Assembly: GCA_017506865.1 (NCBI GenBank)
Contig: JAFCMP010000173.1
Location: forward strand, 56,332-120,331
DNA from: Tribonema minus
Lineage: Eukaryota; Sar; Xanthophyceae; Tribonematales; Tribonemataceae
Direction: 5' to 3'
Length of the DNA stretch: 64,000 nucleotides
Positions 38,001-50,400 of the stretch are shown piece by piece. Under the pieces are notes generated by a model. That model was not told the origin of the DNA. It saw only the letters and a list, made by a program, of their open reading frames with translations, and did no database searches. A program made the translations under genes and the position numbers. Numbering within the stretch: the stretch's first letter is position 1; each line of letters opens with the position of its first letter.

Positions 38001-40200
38001 TGCAGCACTGGCTACACTCTGCTCAAAGCACCTGCTCAATCTGCCAAATGCATGGCACTGAGCAGGCACCCTTGATGCATCACACATGACATCACCCTGC
38101 TCTACTGCTGCACTGTTCTGTGCAGATTGGCGAGTTTGTGCTCACGCACCCCAACATTCAGGTGCCCAAGCGTGGCAAGGTAAGCACTCCGCCTGGCTGC
38201 GGTAAAAAGAGCTTGAAGTACTTGTCATGCTGCTCAGTCACTGATGATTTGCATTGTTGACAGCGTTGCTCAAGTAATTTCGTTGACTGCGAGAGTAGGC
38301 CACCATGTGTTCACAAATAGATTCATCATAGAAGTATGTCTTTCCCGGGCAAAGTACAGAGCACTGTTAAATCCTGGTACGTGTATGCAATGACACTGGT
38401 AACACAATGACATTCAATCTACTGTAACTGCAGCTGGCTGAATGACCAGTGCCACATTGGCAAGGTAGACCTGAGACAAGCATATTGTGCAGTATTGGTG
38501 TTGCCGTACATGCATATACCTTTCATGCAATCCATGTGCATCTCCACCTTGACAACTCGTCTGTGTCTTGGTTACACTGTTGCCATTGCTGCTGCTCCAG
38601 ATCTACTCCTTCAACGAGGCGAACTCGCCTGACTGGGAGGTTGGTCTGCAGAACTACGTTGAGGCCATCAAGACTGGCAAGGGGCAGTCTGGTGCACGCT
38701 ACAGCTCTCGCTACATTGGCTCCATGGTGGGCGATGTGCACAGGCAAGTTCTTTTGTCACCTTGCGAACTAAACAGTTACAAACACACCAGGATGCTGCA
38801 CCTCATGTCCATGGCAGTGCTGGGAAGCACGTTGCGGAGAGAAGAGAGGCTTGTTCTGTCTTGCTCTGGTGTGCCTGCTTGATATATGATGCTGGTTTAA
38901 AACATAGACATAGCATGACCACAATAAGTATGTGTGGCATTCGCTCAGTCGCATCATGAGCTGAGTCTTGCAGTCGCACACATCAAACACTGCGCGCAAA
39001 TTGACTACCGCGAGTATGATGTGAATCACCCCTTCTCGTGGCGTGATCGCTGCTCTCTGTACCTGTCCATACTACACATGATGATTACACAATAGACTAT
39101 GAAGGGTTAGGGTCACGCTCCGCATCACGTTCCGTGCTGGTGTGTGGTGGCAGGACCGGAAGTTGAAGAGGATGACCCCTAGCACACTGCATTGCTTTCT
39201 AGGAATGATTTACGAAGAAGTGTTTTGAACTCGTCGTGTTTTCCGTATTTTGCCTTGCTGCCACAGACACGACCGTGCAGAGTGGTGTCTTTGAGGCTCA
39301 CTCGCTGATTGCCATGTTCTACCTGCACTGTGTGTGCAACAAGCTCCAGTCTCTCATCCCGCTGTGTCACTTCCTAATCCCGCGCACAGGACGCTGCTGT
39401 ACGGCGGCATCTTTGGGTACCCCGGGGACAAGAAGAACCCCAACGGCAAGCTGCGTCTCCTGTACGAGGCCGCTCCCATGTCATACATTGTGGAGCAGGC
39501 AGGCGGCAAGAGCACCACTGGCAAGGAGCGCATCATGAACATTCACCCAGAGAAGGTCAGTGGACGAGCCTGAAAAAACCATTCTTTTACCGTGGAAGCA
39601 GGGACTAGTGTGGTGAGACATATCTACACACCTACTCAGCCACAAATGAAGGGACGGCTGCGAGCTTCTTGTTCAGCAAGCAGTGGCATGTGTTATTTAT
39701 CAATGATCAAGCTGTCGTGTCGTCTCACCACAATACATGGTTCATATAGTTTCATGTTCACTGTAAGATTCTGGCGGCGTGACTTGTTGCCACCGTCATG
39801 GCAGATGATAGTTGGCCAGACCTCAAGCATGCAAAAAGAGCATCCAGGGCATGCCGTCCCTCTTTGGTAAAAGCAGCATTTGTCTGCAAACAAAGCTGTT
39901 TGCATGTTGAAATAGTTGGCTGTGGTGCACAAGCGTGCAGTTTTGCCCACAGGTTGCTGTCCTCGACATAAAGCATCGCAGTGCTGCAATGTTTGCGAAG
40001 TTTGTGGATGTGACTGTAACATGCGCAGATTGCATTGGACTAGCCTGTACGTGATCCTGTGCGTTGACACCTTGGATTTTTCCACGCCTCTAAGCACTCC
40101 TCATTGCCTGTCTTTCCAATTCATTCAGGTTCACCAGCGTGTGCCCACGTTCCTGGGGTCAGCAGACGACGTGTCCGAACTTGAGAAGTTCCTGGCATAA
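35029..40200 (+). CDS. FBP: Plastid fructose-1,6-bisphosphatase
   Basis: Eight exons join in frame: 35029-35078, 35263-35630, 36683-36814, 37648-37853, 38126-38179, 38601-38743, 39390-39555, 40129-40200 (396 residues). The enzyme removes the 1-phosphate of fructose 1,6-bisphosphate in the Calvin-Benson cycle. Residues 1-17 are a hydrophobic signal-like segment followed by DAFMP, suggesting a bipartite plastid leader. Catalytic and metal-binding motifs are intact: EEED (148-151), [10 protein letters not shown] (169-178), then [35 protein letters not shown] and the C-terminal HQRVP. The redox loop between exon 4 motifs IFGIFEE and LQPGDNL marks it as the plastid type. It keeps Cys196 and Cys211 but has Leu216 where plants have a third cysteine, and it is about four residues shorter. 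Intron 6 has a GC donor (38744). The first ATG fits the leader. Identification is firm. Confidence 0.97.
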
Positions 40201-41318
40201 ATCAAATCCAGTGAATGAAGGAGGGAGCAGTGGCCAGACCCCTGCTGCCATACCCGCATGGCATTGCAACACATGGGCAAGGAGAAATGGGCTTCACAGT
40301 GCCACGAAACCAGCGTGCACGTCATAAGATGGCCAACATGTGTAGGCGCCGCAATGATTTAGCACTGCACCACCGTTAGAACCAATAAATCAGTGCGTTT
40401 CACCATTGTCATATATATGAATGCGTCTGCTGCGTCATGGCAAGCATGCATGCTTGCTTTGGTCCTAGAGCAGCACTTGCGCTCTCCATCTGCCTCTGCA
40501 CAAAGGTTTTGCTTCAGATGCTGCATACTGACACCCTGGGTATGCAGATGCCCTGACGTGACCTCTTACTTCTGGCGCCTTTGTAGCACGCTATACACTG
40601 TAGGTCGCTGTAATGTCCGTTCACAGACTACTTGCAGCTTTGAATTGCCTGAGTGCATGACTGCTCATACGATATTCTCTTGGCTTCACTTTATCCACTT
40701 ACCAGTTGCGCCACCGCATCTCTCCATCAAATGCAGTATTGAAGCAGCCATCAAGCCCCACCCCATTTCTCGTGCTGCAGTTCACAGCTGAGCTAGCTGA
40801 CCCTCTTTTGTATGCTTATGCATGAATCAGAGAGCGCGCACATGAGTTGATGGTGCGCGATGACGTATTTGCATTTTGTCATGGGGGGGATTGCGTTTTG
40901 TCATGAACTTTGTCTTCGAAAAGTCAACTATTAGTGAAGGGGACTTGCAGTGGCCCCGAGCCTCACTTGCGCTGTCTGGAAGACAGACAAGAACAAGCAG
41001 CCAAAGCGACAGAGAGCATGCAGAAGATTACCCACCCCCCACCCCACCCTTCCTCTGATATTTTGGGTCAAGCAGGGGGGGCGGGCCAAAGGTGGGGTTA
41101 GACTCACAGCAAATATGGCATAAATGATCAACTAGTCAGTTTGCTAAACACCTTCATGCCCATGTGATGATGTGATATGCTGAGGAAATGGATGGCCTGT
41201 CGGGTCCACAAAAGTGGCAGTTGAGGACGGTGACTCACCCATTTGAAGTTTGACCTGACAAAGACGGGGCGTGACTCACCCTAATGTGAAGCTTGAACCC
41301 TGACGATTGAACTGGACC
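40201..41318. other. FBPase 3' flank and spacer to next gene
   Basis: No gene is seen in these 1.1 kb. An AATAAA at 40384-40389 (184 bases after the stop codon) is a possible polyadenylation signal. The next gene starts in the same direction at 41319. Confidence 0.5.
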
Positions 41319-44300
41319 ATGGTGCGCGCCCACAGCTTGTTAGCTGGTGCGCTCTGCCTGTGCTGGCGTGCTACAGCTTTCTCCAGCATGTCTGTGGCTC
41401 CACGATCGGATCCTGAGTTGGCGAACAAGGCTAGGCAGCTTTATTACAATCTGGGCTTCTATCACCCCCTGAAGCCAGAGCTGCTGGCTGAGGTGAGGAC
41501 AACGGCAAGCTCTGCTGACCGCATGATTTTTTTGACCGTTCGTAGCAGTGCGTAGTACCAGCCCTGAATCTTCATGTGTGACTCATCGCACTTAGTCCAC
41601 AGATTCCTGTGCATGCTCACTGTTACGTCGTTTTTAAAACAGGACCTGAGACTCAGTATCTGATGGATGTCCACAACGTTGCAAATGCGCCAAGTGCGAC
41701 ATTGTTGGCTATGGTCACGTCATGTGATGTCGTTACAGTCCGAGAGGAGTGCCCCATGGCAATTCAATTGTACTTGGCTGCTTCCTTAGCTCGTGCAGCA
41801 TTTGCACGATGCAGTTTGGTTGAACCAGGTGCACGTTGAGGGGATGTCCCTACTACTAGTACCTGACAAACGGACATCAACTGAAGCTCTGGTCATCTGC
41901 ATTTCTTGCAGGATTGCGTGTTCAAAGGCCCAATCGTCGGACCTCTGAACAAGGTGGACTACTGCAACACACAGGCTATGTTCCGCATATACAGGGCTTT
42001 TCCGGACCTAGAGATGGAATTCTCGGAGTTTACGGTGGACCCCATAGAGCCAATGCGGTACTGGGGCATTATGCGGGTTCAGGGCACACAAACAGGTAAG
42101 CCAGGGATTTGCACTGCACACAGTATCGGCAGTGGGCTTGCACAGCACTAGCTTTGCAATACAACAACGGCTACGACATCAGTGCTGTTGATATTGAGGC
42201 AGTCACAGTACACAAATGATATGATGGCTGAAATAGATCTCGTCGCTTTACGAGTGGTTTGGTGGTGTGGGTTTCATATCGTGTCTACTACAACTTGCTG
42301 CTTCACAAATGATGCATTACAGCAGGTTTGTGTGCCAAATCAAGAAGCAACTTAATTTGAAACTGACCATGCACTCGACATTGCATGAACTCAACATTGC
42401 AGCCACAGCTGCTTGCGCTGCCGACTTCAAATACGGGCACACAAACCCCAGCTAATCGTCCCAGTCCCCTGTGCTGGGACCAGGGTTAGCCTAGAAATCG
42501 CCCCAATCCTACCTAAACCCAAGGACACGGCCGCAGTACAAGAGCAGTGGGGCTGGCAGGACGAACTCTTTTGTATATTGTAGCCCCTGTATACCATGCA
42601 GTATTTACTTATCTGCTGTTGCTGATGGAGCTTTCTTGATGCACGTGCAGATCTCCAGCAAGTTGTAGCTCTCATACTTTGCATTTCCTGTAGCCAGAGT
42701 GCTTGCGTTTACTGTCATTCGTGTAGACAAGAGTGTTGAGGTATGCACTCGATTAGTGACCGGACCAGGGCACAGGGCGGCTCTGCAACTGCCTGGAGTC
42801 AGTGCTTGTCCACAACAATGGCTATCTGTGTCGGGCATACACAGCGGGCCATGCGCAAAATGGCTCTTGACATTGAGGACTGTGCACACGTGCGTTGACC
42901 TGGTCAAGAGCCTGCTCATGAATGACAGCCATAAAAGGCCTGCTTCAAGGCGTAACACGCCCACAAAGCAGACACAGCCTTGGGTGGTCTCACGGCAGCT
43001 TGATGTTGGCCAACTTCAGTATGCTGATCATAGGTACCTTTGATGCACATATTATAGCATCGCAGAGCATCAGCGTTGAAAAACCAAGGAAACTCCAAAG
43101 GTCTCAGCAGCAAGCATCTAAAGTCTGAAAAGCGGTGTACACATTCCAGCTATGCTCAACACTCATATTCATATGTGGCTGCTTGCCTGAACCAGGTGCT
43201 CTGAATCTGGGAGGCCTGAAAGTTCCTGCCAATGGGAACAAAATGGTGGTGGGCCCCCAGAGCTGCTCCGTCACATTTAATGAAAAGAAGGAGGTCATCG
43301 AGTTTACCGGAGGCTATGTGGTGGACTCTGTTGCAAGTCCGCTGGGTTCACTCGGATTTGCCTTTGCGGTGCTGAAGGTGAGCACACCAGTTGTTCTCAA
43401 GCCCGCTCTGCTAGCGATAATGCGTTGTCATGCAGGTAACCACACTGAGTGGATAGGGCGCACAAATTACAAAGTGGTCCTGCCACTGTTTGATCAATTA
43501 TTGTCTACACACAAGCCCAAGTGCTCTCTGATGATGAGATTCAGTCACGCCCGCTCAAGTCAGTGTTTTAGCGCCACACTATGTACACGTCTCTGTTATC
43601 CACACAAGGGGCAAAAGTGTCCACAAAAGGGGCAACAGTCACCTGGGGCAGCTGCAGCTGCTGATGCCAGCGCACCGCTGCCAAAGTACTGCGGTGGTCA
43701 GCAGAGTAAAGCAACAGCCACAGTACATGTTTGAAAGTGGAAGCAAGTACTTGTCAAGTACTTAGGGTTAGGGTTAGGGTTAGTATTAGGGTTAGGCCTA
43801 ACCCTAACCCTAACCCTAAGTACTTGTTGAGTTCTGTATGTTTTTGTGTGCATATTTTTTTGTTGATCTGATGTTGGCCTAATGTGCCTTCATCATCTAC
43901 AAAACCAGACCCAAGCATGGTGTACTCACAGCTGACAAAGCAAGTGTCAAAGCCACATCCCCTTCTTGCAACGCACATTAATGGAGCGATAGCCACATGC
44001 CCTGTGTGCTGAACTGTGCGAGAATAATCCAATCACACATGATTCTTCCCACAGTCCAGCTGCGCAGCCAAGGCAATGCTTTGCGCCATTGGCAGCACAG
44101 GCACGGACGTGTCGTTGACTTGTCATACCACATGTTGCTGCCAACCAACATGATGCTATACTCTGGGTCCTACACTTGGGGTTCAATGTCATATAACTGG
44201 GTCATGGCGTCTTATCCTTCGACTGTTGAAGCACCAGTCAATCACGAGAAAATGGACACAGAAATGCTTGCAGTTTGTGACTCAGAGTCATATGCCCTCT

Positions 44301-44601
44301 GTGTAAAACGCTGCTGACTCATGCATACATTGCATGTCACATTCACTACAGCTTATTGACCACCACCAAATGATCTGTTCATGTCCTGCTTTTCCAGAAT
44401 GCTGGGATACGGCCACCAGGCGGGCCACTGCTGAAACTGAGCAGGCGGTTTGGTGACTCCAGAAAGAACTACACCAAGTCTGTGAGCCATGTGGACGACT
44501 TACCTGACAAGTGGAAGCCCTATGGTAGGAAATACGGACCGCGTTCACGTGATGCCTGGGACAACTACGAGAACTACGCCGATGAGTGGCTTACTCCTTA
44601 G
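41319..44601 (+). CDS. SnoaL-like (NTF2-fold) protein, probably plastid-targeted
   Basis: Four exons join in frame: 41319-41492, 41912-42095, 43196-43377, 44398-44601 (247 residues). The N-terminus has a hydrophobic stretch (LLAGALCLCW) then ATAF at residues 18-21, like the leader of an alga with a complex plastid. The body has the cone-fold signature of SnoaL-like domains: an alpha-helical start (KARQLYYNLGF), then EDCVFKGPIVGPLNK, RAFPDLEMEFSEF, YWGIMRVQGTQTG, and strands around VTFNEKKEVIEFTGGYVVD. The C-terminus is extended and basic/aromatic (RRFGDSRKNY, KWKPYGRKYG). Members are small enzymes or binding proteins of diverse function, so the substrate cannot be inferred. Intron 3 (43378-44397) carries a telomere-like palindrome. 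Confidence 0.82.
43762..43819. repeat. Palindromic TTAGGG telomere-like block in an intron
   Basis: Several TTAGGG units (one altered to TTAGTA) read left to right, meet at AGGCCT, and continue as CCCTAA units of opposite orientation. The whole block is a near-perfect palindrome of 58 bases. It is bordered by GTAC at 43758-43761 and 43820-43823, with another GTAC at 43747. It lies within intron 3 of the SnoaL-like gene. This is the head-to-head arrangement expected of joined telomere ends, but far too short for a chromosome fusion relic alone. Confidence 0.9.
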
Positions 44602-45727
44602 GAGACATGTCCAACGGGGAGTGCTTCGAGTTTTTGTTCAAAAGAATTTAGCACCAGCATTGAAGAAGGCATGGTTAATGCAAGCCAGCTTTTGAGATGT
44701 ATCCCTTGCCAGCAGCCAAAGGCACACCAGGAGGAGAGGTGCTGCAACTTTTGACCCATGCATATCATCCATGGGTAGTCTATTCCAACAACTCTATTGG
44801 ATCAAGGTCTGACCATAGCACATGGTGCGGAGGCAACTCATCTACTGTAGCGGGTACCATTTTTGAAGCAGAGAATGCTGGTAGCCGCATGTTTTCTACC
44901 ATGTAGCATGTAGGTGCTTGAGCTGCAACGCATCACTGGTTCATGGGCATTCCCGCCACAGGGGCTCTTCACACAAACTCGCCACCGGCGCTTGATTGAG
45001 TTTTGGTATCTTCTACTTGTTTATAATGATACACCGGCAGATTCCAATGCTGCAGCTCGCATCTGTGTTCACCTTGCAATGCTGTTCCATTCACATGATG
45101 GGTCTGAAGGAAACAAAGCCAATAACGTCTTGTGTACTTGACAGAATATGGTGGCCTGCTGGACATCACTAAGTTGAAGCTTGTACAGCATTGGTAGACG
45201 TTCCACATTGTGGTTCATGCAGTGTTTGTGAGTGCTCTTCAATATGATGATTCGGTGCTTCAGGCCATCATGCCAAGTTGTGAATGCGTAAGGCCCCGAA
45301 TTACAGTAAGGGTCATACCTGACAGCGCATCACAACACAGTTGTTGCTGCAATATTGCACCGTATCTGTCCCAGTGCATACTTGAAATAGCGCGGTGGTG
45401 TTAGCTTTTTCTGGGGTGCAAGATGGCAGCATGTGTTTTACGAGTAGTGCGAGCTCAGAGTGAAGGTATCATTGCCTGTTGGCACTGTTGTGCCATCATG
45501 AAGGGTGTGATCAGACGAGTAGCTGGCTGGCCCTCTGAACAATGGTGACCACTAAAACCATAGTTACTGTACATAGCAGACCTGCTCTGAAATGGATTAA
45601 CGGAGTGCACACATGATCAACAAAGCGTGCTGGACACCTTTCCTGTAGAAGTTGAAGTTGAACTTAGTTGAAGTTCAACTTCATGTTACGTTATGAAGCA
45701 CAGACATTGCTGAATATGCACTTTTAC
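44602..45727. other. Spacer after the SnoaL-like gene
   Basis: I see no gene. Near 45650-45685 there is a cluster of AAGTTGAAGTT and its complement AACTTCAAC, similar to stretches at 25853-25945 and 29538-29577. Confidence 0.5.
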
Positions 45728-47427
45728 CCCCCGAGTGTGAGTATGGGTGACTCATGCAGAGACCGAGTGAGTATGCACCGAGTATACTCGCCATGTTGGG
45801 CACACCGAGTACGAGTGCTGCAGCTCGGCAGCCAATCCGAGTGCGAGTATTTACTCGCACACCGAGTATGGGCCCTAAAGGCTGCAGGCGAGTATTGACC
45901 GAGTTTTTGGCGAGTATTGACCGCGTATTGGCGAGTATTGATGCATTGCAGCATGCATTCGCATGTGAAGCAGGCATAACACTTGCACCACACGTGCAGC
46001 ATGTGGGGTTTGCAGCATGATCACACGATACACATCTAGCAGCGCTGCTGCAGCAGAGTTAACAGAGTCATCATGATCATCTGCTGACCATGTCAGGCAA
46101 TAATGTGTTAACTTGAATATGAGTCATGTGCCGCAAACATGTATTGCAAGGGTAAGGAGCGCCAGCTGATTAGCAGAGCAGGGTAGGGAAAAGCACCAGC
46201 GTAGTACTAGCAGACCAATGATGCAACATACATGGTGACCACAGTTGCGACACGCATTGCATGCAAAAGAAACAGGGCAGGCTGGCAGTGCACACAAACA
46301 GCCGTTGCTCAATAATCTGGCAGTACTACTGGCAGCAGGAAGAGTCTGAGAGACGTCAAATGCCGTTGTAGCCTGTTACAGGCTTGAGCGCATGTATATA
46401 CATTCCAACCTTTCTTGCAGATCCTCACAGTCATCAAACTGGTAGCATAACCCAATGTGCCAGCTAGGTCCCTTGCAATTGTCGCTTAACTCACTCAGAG
46501 TCTTCATCATCTGAGTCACTGCTCCCGCTAGTGTCTGCGACATCAAACGGATCGTCCTCATCACCAAACAACTGAGGCATCATTGACTGCACCTGCTGCC
46601 TTGACAAGACTGACACCTCGTTAGGATCACTGATGAGGTCACTGTTGCTTATGATCATGAGCAGTATTTCTGCCATCGCAGGAGACAACCTCGAGCGCTT
46701 TGCAGTGATGATGTTGCCAGCATCTGAGAAGTTGCGCTCAGAGTCGACTGAAGTGGGACGCACGCCCAACAACACGCGGGCTATCTGGCCCAAGTGCTCA
46801 TATTTGCCCTTGCTCATGGCAGACTTCCACCACTGAAACAGGCTGTAATCATTGGGGGGGGACTGGCTTGTATGAAGTGCATCTTTATCATAAGCCTGCA
46901 ACTGCTCCACGATGACATAATACTTGTAGATGGCATCCTCGCGCTCGACGACAGTGTACGGGGCCAGGCGATCATTGTCCTCCCAAAGAATCGGTGGGTC
47001 AGAGCCAGCTGCTGCTGCAGGCAGCGCAGCTTCAGGGCCAGCTGCTGCTGCTGCTACTGCAGGCAGCGAAGCTTCTGCCTCGTCGATGACAATTAAACCT
47101 GCAGCAGCATCAGCAGCAGAATCGACCGCAGCAGCTGCCGCCTCCATGGCAGCAGGAGCAGGAGTCTCTGGTTCAAAAATTTTGAAAAGCCCGCGTCGGA
47201 GAACCGAGAATGGTCGCGAAACGGTCCGGGCAAGCGAGCCAAGTGTGCTGCTCCAACCGCGCCACTGTACTCGGTCGCATACTCGGTTGTAGCCGTCAGA
47301 CCGAGTGATTATCCACAGCTGCTTCTGCACACCGAGTGAATATTGACCGAGTATAATCGGTGCCTGTGCGGCACCGAGTGCCGAGTAATACTCGGTCATA
47401 CTCGAGTGCTGCACTCGGTGTCCCGAA
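45728..47427 (-). mobile_element. Decayed hAT transposon with ACTCGG/CCGAGT subterminal repeats
   Basis: Both ends are packed with ACCGAGTAT or its complement: about ten copies of CCGAGT or GCGAGTATT between 45728 and 45945, and about nine copies of ACTCGG or CCGAGT between 47268 and 47422. The middle encodes a hAT dimerisation domain on the minus strand. Such clustered end motifs are transposase-binding sites in hAT elements. Exact ends and an 8-base target duplication could not be fixed. The right end lies only about 50 bases upstream of the sulfotransferase start codon. Confidence 0.82.
46491..47147 (-). pseudogene. hAT transposase C-terminal dimerisation fragment
   Basis: From the ATG at 47147 the frame encodes 218 residues. 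The N-terminal third is Ala-rich low complexity. The rest has YSLFQWWKSAMS, then SVDSERNFSDAG and KRSRLSPAMAEILL, which is the hAT family C-terminal dimerisation motif (ERxFSxAG...R..L). It ends in an acidic tail (DSDDEDSE). A complete hAT transposase has about 600 or more residues with a BED zinc finger and an RNase H-like core, both absent. An intact partner would have to be supplied from elsewhere. Confidence 0.87.
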
Positions 47428-47477
47428 TTATTCGACAATGTCTGATGAAGCAAGGGTAGCCGTGTGTCTCGCAAGGG

Positions 47478-50400
47478 ATGCTGCCTTCCCAGCAACTGCT
47501 GCTGTTGCTGACTGCTGCCGCTGTTGGAGTTCCGCGAGGCGGGGGACAAGTTGCAGACGGGAGGGCTGCTTTGAACTCGAGCTGCGAGGATGCCGAATGT
47601 CAGCACCTGGCGAGCAGGTCTCTACTTGCTTGTCCGGGCATGGAGGCTGATCGGCACCCGTCACTCGTGGTCGTCGGCTTCGGAAAAGCTGGCACCACTG
47701 ATTTGTATGTGAGTATGAGCGGGTTCGACTTGGACGAAGATTGGCATGATGTCTGGTGGTAGCGTGAGGTTTTGTTGCTCTTCAACCATTTTCAACACGG
47801 ATACAAGGCAATTTTTTAAACTGATGCGAGGCAATCTAGGAAGGTGTCCGTCCATGTCCAAACCTCGCTGTGTCCTCCTGCAAACCAGAAGTCAGTGTAG
47901 ATGACAAAGCTTGTTGCGCCTGCGTTGCACATCCATCTCGAGCACGAATGTTGCTTATGTGACAGTGCACCAGCCTGAGAGCATTGAACACTGGTTGCAC
48001 ATGTTACAACATTCAGCTTTCTGTCATAGTTGTGAATGCACGTAACATGTTGCCATCGCCGATGCACATCGTAAGACTTGCCACATCACATTACTACCCA
48101 AAGTACAGAGCACTGCCACAAGCCGACCTCCGCTGATGCACACGCATGTATGCCAGCGCAAACACATGGTGCGCCACAATCTTTTTGACACCCTGTTCCT
48201 TGAGTCACTGACGTCCACGGGGAATATGCCATGAGTCATGCAATGTAACGGATTGAAAAACTCAGGCCTAGCCGCCGCGGGCAGTCATGCTCTGGCTACA
48301 CAAAAGTCAGGCCTAGCCGCAGCAGCAGTCGTGCTCTGGCTTGTACAGTATCTCACACAGTGACAGTAAAATGACAATGGTAAGCAGGGCTCACACAGCA
48401 CCACTGGATAACAGCAGCCCGTTCATCGCTACAACTTTCACATTTGCCATGGCGTTTCAAACACCCACTTGGTAAGTACATAACAGTCTCTGCTCGTTAG
48501 CACCGAGAGGTGCGGCAGCGCTCGCGGTGGCGCTGATGGTGGCGAGGGTGCATCAGGCAGCAAGGGGATGGGAGATGCTGGCTGTGAGCAGGAGCTGCGG
48601 AGTCGCGTGTGGTGAGGATACGGCTTTGGGCAGCAGCAGGGGATGTTGGAACATGGGGATACGGATAGCATCAGGGCACACTGTAGATCGTTTGCTTGAA
48701 CACGCAAGAAAGAGAACCTCAGCCAGGCACGTCAGCGGCGTGCTTAGGCAAGGAATCGAGGACCGGGCGCCTCTGGCCCAAATGTATACTAGAGGCATAA
48801 CCGCAGTCCTCCGGCGTTTTCGCTCAAGAGATGGAGACATCGGCTACGATAGGTGTGGCTCCGACTGGGTGCCGCTGTGTCTGCCCCCCATGAGTCTAGT
48901 ACAAGCCTGCAACGCAGGGCTCTAAGGGCCCGTCCGATTTTAGTTTTTTGCAATCTTATCCAACGCATCAAGCCCACCTTGGGGCTGCTATAAATACAAG
49001 ATCATAAGTACATTACTATTGCTTTTGGCACTGCTGGCTTGTGATTTAGGCACTTTCCCTTCATGTGGAGTACTGACCAGACCTGATGACAGCTGGCACA
49101 GATACTGATTGCACAGCGTGTTGCTTGTCCAATTGTCGCCATGCGCTGCCACTGAACAGACGAAGCTGCTTCAAACGGGGCTGTTCAACATCCCCAGAAC
49201 AAAGGAGATCAGCATGCTGCACAGGGTTGACGATGATCGCAGCCACAAGCACAGATATCAAAAGTACCAGGAAGCGCTCAATGTAACTGGTGGCAAGCCC
49301 TTCACACTAGACGCATCCCCAATGTATACCATTGCGGACAAGCAGATGTTGTCAGCGCACGTGCTACAGGAGCTCAACCCAGGTAAGACAGCTGTACCAG
49401 TCTGCAATTTGTTTATGCATGCATGCAAGCGTTTATTTCCTTCTGTGTTTGTTCGTCATACATAGGTATATCTTTGCTCCTGCACCTGATTGCAGATATA
49501 CCTAGTCGCACGGCACTTTTTCAGCCTACACAGACGTCTTCTGGCAAAAAACGATCAATTGGCAGCATGCTTGTCCGCACAGCAGATGCAGATTCAGCCG
49601 ACACAAGCATCACATCGTCGGTCATGGCCTACGCCTTCCAGGGCGCGCAGCTGCATCGATAGCAACGCGTCAGTGTGTTTGCACTTCGAACATGTGGCCT
49701 GAAGGCAGACCCGCTGCACTTTCCAACGTGGCTCATGTCAGTCATTGATGCAAGTGTTTACTCAAACCGTACTACACCATCCGTTTCTTCCATTAGTCGT
49801 GGAGTGGCGGCTTCGAACGCTGGAATGATGTGTCAGGCATACATAGCTCATAGATCTCCGTCTGTGTGCTGCGCTCTCCTCTCCTGGTGCTGAGCAGCGT
49901 GCTTGGTAATGTTCATGGTCAGGGACCCAGTTGCGCGCATACGCAGTTGGTGGAACCAGTTCAGCAACAAGCGCCTTCCGAGCAGGGGCCATCGGCGGCT
50001 ATGGACGCTTCGCGGTATGCCAGGGTTGCTGGCAAAGTATGGCAAAGATCCCACCGTCAATGACTTTGTCACATTTGAACTGGACTTTCTGGAAAGTGTG
50101 GAGCCGCCGCTGCTTCAACAGCTCCTGAGCGATGACCCCATGCAGGCAGCTGCGGCAGCCATGGTGATGAACACGCAGTACAACAGGCGCATGGGCATGT
50201 ACGTTCCATCACAGATCATACAGTCAATGTACTACCACAGTATTGCATGGTGGCACCATGCGTTCCTCAAGGTGAGATGGCATGGCCATTCCTTGTCCCT
50301 GATGCACACACCGAAGCATGCAATGGCTACCCTACCAGAAATGAATGTCTGAGAAACCTGTCCGCACTCTCGTCTGTAGAAGCAGCTGTAGAATCATTCC

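Noticed and set aside
48527..48925. 132-residue plus-strand frame in sulfotransferase intron 1
   Set aside because: No recognisable domain, no splice continuity with the flanking exons, and the opposite strand is equally open.
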